A stretch of DNA of 64,000 bases from Talinum fruticosum. Its lineage: Eukaryota; Streptophyta; Magnoliopsida; Caryophyllales; Talinaceae. Positions 55,181-64,000 of the stretch are shown piece after piece. Under the pieces are notes generated by a model, which was given only the letters and a program-made list of their open reading frames with translations, had not been told where the DNA came from and made no database searches. Within the stretch, counting starts at the first letter, position 1, and every line of letters starts with the position of its first letter. The stretch is from contig JAITYX010000129.1 of assembly GCA_021018815.1 (NCBI GenBank), positions 919,274 through 983,273 on the forward strand. Direction: 5' to 3'. The position numbers and the translations under genes are program-made.

Positions 55181-57119
55181 AAAATACAATGAAAATACAA
55201 ATATGCATTTTTAAAGCTTTAATAAAAGCGAGACAAAACCAAAATGCCTCTCCCAACTGCTCGCTTCCTTTCTATCAGGGTAGTAGACCTAAAAAAAGGC
55301 TTTTAAGTCACATATCCATGAAAGAGAGATGAATCCGATACAAGAATAAAGGTTAGACTTGGGCCAATTCTGAAAATTTTTGTAGTTTTTAGTCTATAAA
55401 GTGTCCATTTCAATAGCCACGTTAAAGGGTCGCATCTAAAATGAAGAGACCAGTGGCCATTTTCACTCAATTATAATGAAAGGTCAAGTTGCCATTTTAC
55501 GGTTCCAATGTGAAGTAGTAAACAGTTAATTTCCAATTAAAGATCCCATGGAAATAGACTCTATATGCTCTTGTTATATGCTAAAATTGCAACAAAAAAA
55601 AAAGGTTGTAAATATTTGAACCGTTCTCTAAACCTCGTCTTAGGTAGGTACCTCATGAATTATAAAAGGTATTAGGACACTCATCCGGTGCAAGTATGGT
55701 GAAATTTGCTCTAGTGCGGACCACAGCTCAAACAACAAACTAAAGCTCCTTCACTTGGAACTTTTGGCCAAAAAGAATTATGTAAACAAAACTGTTGAAT
55801 AAAAGTGAATGAGATGAAATTCGCAATCGCCCCAACAGGGGCCACTAGCACCCATTATGAGAAAGCCTCTAACACTTTAAGAGGTCAAGATTTAGACAGA
55901 ATCAAATTTCTTATGTTGTTAATCCAGTTAGAACTCTAAAGTACACATCAAATTTCTTATGATATTGGATTTTTCCTCATACTCAATCCATATGAAGCCA
56001 TCCAAATTTATGGCTATACATCCTTGCTTGCCCACATATATAGAATGTAATGATTCACTAGTCAAAAGGCTATTGAGAAAGCATTTGCTCATCACACATG
56101 ACAGAAAGATGAATTGGTAGATAAAAGAGAAGGAAGGGGAAATGCACATTCTAGCTAAACCATTTCAGTTGTCTACAACTCATTTGAGAAATACCTAATC
56201 TGCCCCTCTTCATTCCACAGGAAAAATGTGTGAATTATCTCGCTTCGCACAACACTTTGATCGTAGTTCTCATAAACAGTTTGCAACTTTGCACAATTAA
56301 AAAGTGCAATTTTTAGTAAACTGTTTTCACATGACAGAACGTAAGACTTCGTACAATAGATGAGCTTATACTTTCTAAAGCAATTGTTATCGTTTTTATA
56401 AGCGAGACTTTGACATAATTGGTACATTCAATAAACAGGACCCCATTCAGAGACTAATAAAACAAAAATAGTGCACTCGTGTGACATCCCGAATAAGAAA
56501 GTCTTTCAAGTTAGGAAGCATATTTCCCAGGTTGGGATAGATGCACTCGAAATAGTCTCGGACAAACTTTATTATGAGAGATCAAAGATGAATCTAAAAG
56601 ATATCACATGCTTAAGATGAATTTTTCCTGCGAAGGATAGGCATAGATTTAACAAACCAACATGCCATAGAACTTCCTATACAATGCCAAAAAAGCTAAA
56701 ATGTTGAATTGAACAACTGCAACAATCAATATAATAGCCGGATCCAGAGTGTGAACCATTATACAATGCCATAAAACTCTCCGGGTGCGACATTGCTTGA
56801 GGTAGTAGTCTAATGGAATTCTTATCTAGGCTCTTCTCCTGTTCGAATAGTAGACCAAAGATGTTATTCCCAGCCAAGTTGTCCCTCTTTAAGGAGGTAG
56901 GGTGCCTCCTTTTTAGTATATAACAGTCATTAAAGATCTCCAAGCTGGGTACCACAATACATATATCTTTGAGGTAGTAAGGTTCAGGAAAACCGTTGTA
57001 CGGGAAGTCATCCGCTTCTTTCGAAATTGCCCATTTAGAGTGTAAAGAAAAGGCTTGATGGAACGAACTATGTGTGGTGCAGTCCTCCTAGTTTAAACAT
57101 CCCACTTAGCTTGGGCTAT
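55181..57119. other. Unassigned, not clearly retroelement
   Basis: No pol, gag or LTR motif recognised. A 92-codon minus frame (56955-56677, MVPSLEIFNDCYILKRRHPT...) and an 84-codon minus frame (56427-56173) have no family I know. The bases are AT-rich without obvious repeats, so it is a candidate for older intergenic or host sequence. Confidence 0.4.
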
Positions 57120-58524
57120 TTCCTTAGTAGTAGGTTGATAGCCTAGCCTAAATTTATAATTGTTAGTGGGTTCAAGGGGTGGAAAGATAAGGTGGTATGC
57201 CCTTCGCTTGCAGCTAGGCCCGTAAAATACCCCTTCTTCCTAAGCATCGAGTGGACGCTAGGGTTTTCATAAGGATTAAAGTTTAGAGGTGCTTCATGCT
57301 TGTCTAAGGCAGCAATAGTCTCAAATCTATAAAGTTCTTTGTCATCGGCATCGTGCTCAATTTCTACAAACGATTTCTTAGAAGTGATAGTAGCACAAAG
57401 ATTTTCCCCGTTGATTGTTACAACCCGACCTTTAATGATCATCTTAACTTTGAGGTGCAGTATAGAGGGAACTGCTTGGTGGTCATGCAACCAAGGGCAT
57501 CCTAGAAGCGCATTGAATATAGCCGGGATGTCTAGGGCTTAGAAGTTAATGTTCTTCACCACGATATCTATATTGATTGGTGAGGTCAACGTTCCCAACA
57601 CTATTCCGGACTTTCGAGTTCTCCCCAAAAGTCTTCTTCTTCTAAGGGTGGTGTGCCCCGAAGTCATCATCGTTGTCGCTATTGTCTTTAGTTTCGTGGA
57701 CGTCGTCCTCATCACTTACCCACGACTCATGGACTTCTAGATCTAAAGGAGGCAAGCTAAGAAGTGGTTTGAACTCATCAATGTCTTGAATGCGGACATA
57801 TGGGTCCCACTGACCTGGAATGGGTTAAAAAATAGTTAAGGTACTACTCGAAAGGATTCTTGTTGTTGCTTGGTTTTTGAGCTACCTTAAGAAGAGAGAG
57901 TTGACCATTGCGGAATATACTTTCCAATTTGTTCTTGAACTTCCAACATTGCTTGGTGTCATGTCCTCCTGCACGATGGTATTTACGGAATTTTTCCGTG
58001 TCGTAGTCAAGGGCTTGAGTGTATATGGTATCTATCGGAGTGTAGTCATTATACCTATCAAGGGCATTAACATTTGCAGCCGTGTTAGTATTGCCTTTAT
58101 TAGAGGTTTTCTTATCTTTAGACTAATGATTACCTCTATATCCAGATCACGACTTTTGTGATCATGGTAGAAAGCTCTTCTTTTATCATCATGGCAGTAT
58201 CTCTAAGGGTTGAGAAGCTCACAATAGGTAGGAATTGGAGATGCAGATTGTGGGCATGCTGAAGGTTCTTCACGATGATCCGCACTTGATCCTTCTCGGA
58301 AGGTCGATCTACCATGTGAGCAGACCTTTGCCCTCCATCTAGCGAAAAAGTCTATAAAGCTTTCTTTCTCACCTTGCTTGATCAACTCCAAGTCTCTAAG
58401 TGTGACATGTAGATCATTGTTATAGGAGCATTGGTGTAGGACTCCTTTTGCAGATTAGTCCAATTGGTGATCCTGCGTGGGTCGACCGCATTATAACACT
58501 TCATTACACCGATATTGAATGTCC
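57120..58524 (-). pseudogene. Tat-like gypsy gag-protease remnant
   Basis: Sense (minus): GEKESFIDFFARWRAK near 58360, DMTPSNVGSS-type knuckle remnant near 57960, GQWDPYVRIQDIDEFKP near 57800, LLGCPWLHDHQAVPSILHLK near 57500, then the open 115-codon stretch 57490-57143 (ETIAALDKHEAPLNFNPYEN). The LLG-PW-H segment is the C-terminal signature of a gypsy aspartic protease. It is cut at 58528 by copia I; the matching uninterrupted sequence is visible at about 35370. Confidence 0.8.
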
Positions 58525-58528
58525 ATAG

Positions 58529-60191
58529 TGAAGACTCGAGTCCGACTGGCTAACCCCTTGAATGTGTTTTGATTTCATGCATTCATCTAAATTTAGGATA
58601 AAGCAAGAAGTATCCTAAAAGAAATTCATTTAACTAAGTCATATGCTTTATAATTCATTATTTCAATATGATTTATTCTTGATCGAACTCGAGCTTAAGC
58701 ATATTAAGATTATTTGACTAAGTTTGACCCACTAAGTCGGACTCGGACTTAGAAAGTAGAATCCGAGTTAGTTATGACAGATCGAGTAAGTTTGAGCCAC
58801 TCGGATCCGACATACTCAAAACTTAGATTCCGACCCACTCGGAACTCGGACTCGGATATGACCTACTCGGAACCGCATTCCGACCCACTCGTAACTCGGA
58901 TTCCGATCCACTAAGTCAAACTCGGACATTTAGTTTGCCTACGCTATTATTTGTTTAATCATGCGTAATTGTAAAATGTCTATATAACTCATGTGCCCAT
59001 TAAGATTGAATGATTTATTTATGAGTTTTGACATATCCGGAATATGAGTATATTGAATATTAGACTTGAAATATTCCAGATTAATAGATTAAGGTAATTA
59101 GTCATTAAATGCTTTATTTAGAATAATCCTTGTCTAATTATGGACCAAAGTATATTTATACTTTGAGAACCATTGTGCTTAATGTTTTTGCAGGTTTTTC
59201 TAATGTTAATTATTTGAAGAAAAAGCAAAAACAAAAGGCTTCGACCATTAAAGCACTCGCCGGACAAAAAGTCGGAATTTCTAGAAAAGCTCGGAACTTA
59301 CTCGACGGCCTTGTCATTCATTGTTTTGGATAATATTTTATTTCGAGTCTAAGGATCTTTTCGTTTTGCTTTTCCAGTTTACAAAAGCTGGAAAAAGAGT
59401 TGTTGAAAGCTAGGACCAAGTCACAACGGTTATTTCTAGGTGGTCCAGAAATCTGAGTGACTCAAACTATCCATTACAACGGCTAGTTGACTCGAGACAG
59501 CTTCAACAAAAAGACGTTGGAGGCTCAACGACTATCTCTTCAAGGCGGACTATTTATAGAAGCATTAGCATAAGATTTCAACTAATGAATGGAAGAAAGA
59601 GAGAGACCATATTGAAAATCTTCTCTAGCATACAACTCCCAAACTGTAATTCTAATATTCCGAGTTGTATTTTTCCGAGTCGGTTGTATTGCAATTCTTA
59701 CTACTTTTCTACTCTTTCTTTCTAACCGAGTTGTAAAGGTTACCTCAACTTAGTTATCCCAAACTGTAAAGGTTACCTCAGTTTGGAAGTACCAGGTTAG
59801 ATAAGGGAACTTCTAACCTTGGGAAAAATTGGAGGATCCCAAGTTGATAAGGTAACTTCAACGAGTACTAGGTCGATCGAGATAAGGTAAATTCCGAGCA
59901 CTGGGAAAATTGTAATATATTTGTTTAGGAACAAATCCGGGTAGTCATATTCATTGTAATTGAGGATTCAATTAGTGGATTTGACTTGGTGTCCGGATTG
60001 ACACTGTCCGTGGTTTTCTCCCTGAAGAGGGTTTCCACGTATATCCGAGTTTACACTTTTCGAGTCCAATCTAGACTGAAAATTTGCTTCTTAATCGGTT
60101 CAGTGCAAAAAGAGTTTGATTTTCTAAAAATCTTCCATCATCCTATTTACCCCCTCTAGGGTGACTTAACTTCTCCAAGAGCAAACTTTCA
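58529..60191 (+). repeat. 5' LTR of copia I
   Basis: TGAAGACTCGAG...ACTTTCA, 1663 bp. Contains an ACTCGG-rich repeat patch (58730-58925), TATA box tatttata at 59551-59558, and end hairpin at 60147-60164. Confidence 0.88.
58730..58925 (+). repeat. ACTCGG-rich imperfect repeat in U3 of copia I
   Basis: About 20-25-bp units of the form gaccca/ctactcggaact, with eight ACTCGG and at least one CCGAGT hexamer in under 200 bp. Repeated with changes in the 3' LTR at 62695-62910. Confidence 0.75.
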
Positions 60192-60192
60192 A

Positions 60193-60205
60193 TTGGTATC
60201 AAAGC
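60193..60205 (+). other. Primer binding site of copia I
   Basis: ttggtatcaaagc, one mismatch from the initiator-Met tRNA-type site. Confidence 0.85.
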
Positions 60206-60248
60206 CTAGCCTTTCAAGAGGATCTCACCATCAAAAGGTTTAAAGATC

Positions 60249-62162
60249 ATGGCTCATCGTATTGGAGAATTCGAACAAGGAAGATCTCTTTTGAGGCCAC
60301 CCAAGTTCAAAGGCTCAAACTTTGCACTTTGGAAGAAGCCGATGCAATGCTTTATCCAAGATCTTAATGAACAAGTGTGGAAGGTCATAACCGAGGGAAT
60401 TATATTCCCATAAAGCAAGAAGGTGACCAAACAAGTGGTAAAACTAAAGTCAGAATACACCATCGAAGAGAAGGAAAGGTACAGGAAGAACTTTAGAGCT
60501 ATGAACATCCTTCTATGTGTCGTAGATGCTTCGGAGTACAATAGAGTCTCGGCTTGTGACACGGATAAGGAGGTGTGGGACATCTTGGTGACAACATATG
60601 AAGGAACAAGCCAAGTGAGACAAACTAAGATTAGCCAATACCTCTACGGTATGAGCTATTCAAAATGGAAGAAGCCGAGAGCATCACCGAGATGTATATC
60701 CGATTCATAGAGATTGTTAATAATCTCAAATCTCTTAGTAAGAAGATGCCTAATGAAGAAGTTGTTAGAAAACTTCGAGGAGCCTACCAAAGAAGAAATG
60801 GGGTCCAAAAGTGACTGCAATAAAAGAAGCATAGGACCTCGATAACCGAAGTTAGATGAGCTCATAGGAAAACTTCGACCCATGAGTTACATCTCCAAGA
60901 AGAGGATTCTGAGGACAACCCAAGAAGCAACATTGCATTGAAAGCCTCGGAAGAAGCTAAACTAAGTTCAATTAGTTTCGACTCAAAAGAGGACCCAATA
61001 GAGCAAATTGCAAAAGGCGTCAAGAAGATGATGAAGCATCGGATATTGAAAAAGAACTCTAAATCTGAGGTCCTCGAGACGAGAAAAAAGGTAAACTCTC
61101 TCATCCTCTCAATTCTTTTTCTACTAATTATTCCGGGTGTTTTAAGTGTGGTAGCAAGGAACACACCATCAAATATTTCCCATAAAAGAAGAGAGATTAC
61201 AAAAGAAGAAGACCATTACTTATAGTAAGGATGAGTCGGAAGAAGAAGGAGACTCATCCGACTCGGACATAGAGGATGAGTCCAAGTGTCTAATAGTAAT
61301 GACTCGACTCGCATACGTAAACCGAATCGAACAATACTCATCCGATGTTGAGGAAAATGATCCTTAAGAGGTAATCAATTACTATCTTACATTTTCTAAG
61401 ATAAATCTTGCAAAGTACATTTTTTCATTAGAGGAAAAGTCTAACTCGATTCTTCCCTCTTTCAAGAAAAACTTGAGTCTCTTAAAACCGAGAACAATTT
61501 TCGAAAAATGATATAGAAAACCGAGACTCGGTTTAAAGGTACTTGAGACTAGCTCGGATGATAATGAGACCGAGTCCGAGTGCCTTAGATCCGAGAATGA
61601 GCTTTTAAAGAAAAAGCTGGATGAGTCTTAGAAGTCGATTTTAGAACTCACTCAAGGTCGAGAAAACCTTGATCTCCTTCTTGGTTCTCGGTGTGTTTCT
61701 TTTCGAAAAGAAGGTTTGGGTTTTAATTATGAAAAAGAGGATAACTCCTATAAAGTTCCTTTTAAGAGGGATTCTCGAAAAATCTTTTCAAAAATTCCGA
61801 GTCCAGTTCAACTCACACGAGTGAGAAAGAGAACCGAGCTCGAAAGGTTTATCAAGAGAAGTCTGCTCGGACTTTTTACAAAAGAAAAGATTTTAACAAA
61901 CTTGAAGCTCGGTTTTCAAAAAGGAAGACTCAGAATCAGACCCTTCCAAAAATTATTCAAATTTGGGTTCCAAAAGTGCCATTCCTCCAAAACTAACCTC
62001 GGTAAGAATAGTTACTGGGACTCGTTAGAGGAAGCAAGACGGGTTAGTTTGTTTTCTTTTTACAGGTACACTACAAAGCAAAGGAAGACTCAGGTCCGAC
62101 CCTCGGAGAGTGCTAAGAACTTTAACTTGGTAAGTCGGAGATTTGGAAAAGCACTCGGGTAA
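60249..62162 (+). pseudogene. copia I gag
   Basis: ATG 60249: MAHRIGEFEQGRS, KFKGSNFALWKKPMQCFIQD, then a frameshift near 60405. The open stretch 60423-60710 has VSACDTDKEVWDILVTTYEG. The knuckle near 61130-61190 reads CFKCGSKEHTIKYF, the final Cys replaced by Phe. The tail 61250-61700 is acidic, Ser-rich and coiled-coil-like. The 148-codon stretch 61716-62162 is Lys/Arg-rich and corresponds to the end of gag in H (FKRD, RGLFQKxFKFGFQK-like), after which no protease follows. Confidence 0.82.
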
Positions 62163-62480
62163 AAGTCTAGTCATCTCCTTGATAATATCATTACGGACAT
62201 CAAGTAAGGTACGATTGACCTTACTTATCATTACATTCAATTGGTATCTATATTTCTTTTGTTCAAAATCTCGTTCTCTCCTTGTTTATTTTTGATAAAA
62301 TGTATTAGGGGAGGGAATAATGAACTTTGTAGATTCATCTGCTTAGGGGAAGTTCAATGATTTAGGGGAGCGAATTTTGAAATGTTTTTCAAATTTAAAA
62401 TGCTCCTCGTGTCATTTTAATTACGTTCGATAATTATGATGAATTTCTTTGAGTCATTATTTAGTTGAATGCCTTTCATC

Positions 62481-62493
62481 AAAAAGGGGAGAT
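62481..62493 (+). other. Polypurine tract of copia I
   Basis: aaaaaggggagat immediately before the 3' LTR; the equivalent in copia B is at 7662-7675. Confidence 0.85.
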
Positions 62494-64000
62494 TAAAGAC
62501 TCGGGTATGATCTGGCTAACCCCTTGAATGCATTTTGATTTCATGCATTCGTCTAAATTTAGGATAAAGTAAGAACCATCCTAAAAGAAATTCATTTAAC
62601 TAAGTCATATGCTTTATAATTCATCATTTCAATATGATTTATTATTGACTGAACTCAGGCTTAAGCATCTTAAGATTATCCGACTAAGTCTGACCCACTA
62701 AGTTAGACACGAGACTTAGAAAGTAGAATCTGAGTTAGTTATGACAGATCGAGTAAGTCCGACCCACTCGGATCCGACCTACTCGGAACTCATATTCCGA
62801 CCCACTCACAACTCAAACTCGGATATGACCTACTCGGAACCAGATTCGACCCACTCGGATCTACCCACTCGGAACTCATATTCTGACCCACTAAGTCAGA
62901 CTCAAACATTTAGTTTGCCTACGCTATTATTTGTTTAATCATGCGTAATTGTAAAATGTCTATATAACTCATGTGCCCATTAAGATTGAATGATTTATTT
63001 ATGAGTTTTGGCATATCTCGGAATATGAGTATATTGAATATTAGACTTGAAATATTCCAAATTAATAGATTAAGGTAATTAGTCATTAAATGTTTTATTT
63101 AGACTAATCCTTATCTAATTATGGACCAAAGTATATTTATACTTTGAGAACCATTGTGCTTACTGCTTTTTTCAGGTTTTTGTAATGTCAATTATTTGAA
63201 GAAAAGAAAAAAACAAAGGGCTTCTAACCGCTAAAGTACTGCCGGACAAAAAGTTGGAATTTCTAGAAAAGCTCGGAACTTACTCGACAACCTTGTCATT
63301 CATTGTTTTGGGTAATATTTTATTTTTGAGTCTAACAGTCTTTTCGTTTTGCTTTTCCAGTTTACAAAAGCTAGAAAAAGAGTTGTTGGACACTAGGACC
63401 AAGGCACAACAGATTATTTCTAGGTGGTCCAGAAATCTGAGTGACTCGGACTATCCGTTACAACGGCTAGTTGACTCGGACAGCTTCAACGAGAAAGACG
63501 TTGGAGGCTCAACGGCTATCTCTTTAAGGCGGACTATTTATAGAAGCCTTAGCACAAGATTTCAACTAATGAATGGAAGAAAGAGAGAGACCATATTGAA
63601 AATCTTTTCTAGCATACAACTCCCAAACTGTAATTCTAATATTCCGAGTTGTATTTTTCCGAGTCGATTGTATTGCAATTCTTACTACTCTTCTACTCTT
63701 TCTTTCTGACTGAGTTGTAAAGGTTACCTCAACTTAGTTGTCCCAAACTGTAAAGGTTACCTCAATTTGGAAGTACCAGGTTAGAGAAGGGAACTTCTAA
63801 CCTTGGGAAAAATTGGAGGATCCCAAGTTGATAAGGTAACTTCAACTTTGAAGTACTAGGTCGATCGGATAAGGTAAATTACGAGCACTGGGAAAATTAT
63901 AATAGATTTGTTTGGGAACAAATCTGGGTAGTCATATTCATTGTAATTGAGGATTCAATTAGTGGATTTGACTTGGTGTCTTGATTGACACTGTCCGTGG
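62494..64000 (+). repeat. 3' LTR of copia I (partial)
   Basis: Starts TAAAGACTCGGG (TG lost) and is colinear with the 5' LTR up to the window end, including the ACTCGG patch and TATA at 63535-63542. About 150 bp of the LTR end lies outside. The 151-codon plus ORF 63254-63709 is an LTR by-product. Confidence 0.88.

Larger units (their letters stand above)
58529..64000 (+). mobile_element. copia I: non-autonomous, LTR-gag-LTR, no pol (runs off right edge)
   Basis: 5' LTR 58529-60191, primer site, decayed gag to about 62162, polypurine tract and 3' LTR from 62494. The internal region is only 2.3 kb. After the gag tail, which matches gag of H up to the point just before protease, sequence passes directly to the 3' leader with no protease, integrase, RT or RNase H. 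This is the layout of TR-GAG elements described in plants. Inserted into Tat gag; a left target site of catag is likely but the right end is outside. Confidence 0.85.

Noticed and set aside
63254..63709. 151-codon plus ORF with hydrophobic N-terminus
   Set aside because: Contained in the copia I 3' LTR; the same stretch of the 5' LTR (59290-59750) has stops, so coding is not conserved.

Overview
The window is repeat-dense nuclear DNA from a flowering plant. It is AT-rich and built almost entirely of nested, broken LTR retrotransposons. I recognise no intact host gene, tRNA, rRNA or CRISPR array. The plant assignment rests on lineage signatures: Sirevirus-like Ty1/copia gag-pol with an initiator-Met-tRNA primer site, Athila gag, Tat gag/protease, Tekay/Del-like gag with paired zinc knuckles, and a Reina-like gag-protease. 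Within this material I cannot name the species.

Layout. 1-7175 (-): Sirevirus-like copia A, running off the left edge, its LTR split by a 0.9 kb TTA-flanked MITE (6244-7151). 7176-9061 (+): 3' end and 3' LTR of copia B, into which A inserted. 9062-16835: Tat gag scrap, a degenerate repeat field, a truncated Tekay-like LTR, a reverse-oriented Tat LTR (12921-14934), an inverted copia LTR scrap, then copia C (LTR 15018-16503 plus start of gag). 16836-18711: mostly unassigned, with a plant-mobile-domain-like segment. 18712-34161 (+): a Tekay-like, gag-only element E arranged LTR-internal-LTR, preceded by the gag end of another copy that shares its first LTR. E's gag is split by an Athila-like gag-only element F (23093-30799, target duplication ctact). 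34162-37183 (-): Tat gag remnant with a ~51-bp minisatellite in its leader. 37184-46437 (+): a third Tekay-like gag-only copy, split by a complete reverse-oriented Reina-like gag-protease element K (38623-43573, target duplication cagag). 46438-47644: Tat LTR pieces. 47645-55180 (+): copia H with full but decayed gag-pol, carrying a solo K-family LTR (50260-51519, target duplication agaat). 55181-57120: unassigned. 57120-58524 (-): Tat gag-protease remnant. 58529-64000 (+): copia I, with two LTRs and gag but no pol.

The main biological pattern is that four separate lineages here (copia I, Tekay-like E and relatives, Athila-like F, Reina-like K) each keep LTRs, primer site and gag, with or without protease, but have lost reverse transcriptase and integrase. 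In the Tekay-like family the same deletion junction occurs in all three copies, so the deleted form itself was multiplying, presumably using enzymes from full-length relatives. All coding regions carry stops or frameshifts, so nothing here looks autonomous today. Relative age follows from nesting: the MITE, A, F, K and the K-family LTR in H are younger than their hosts.
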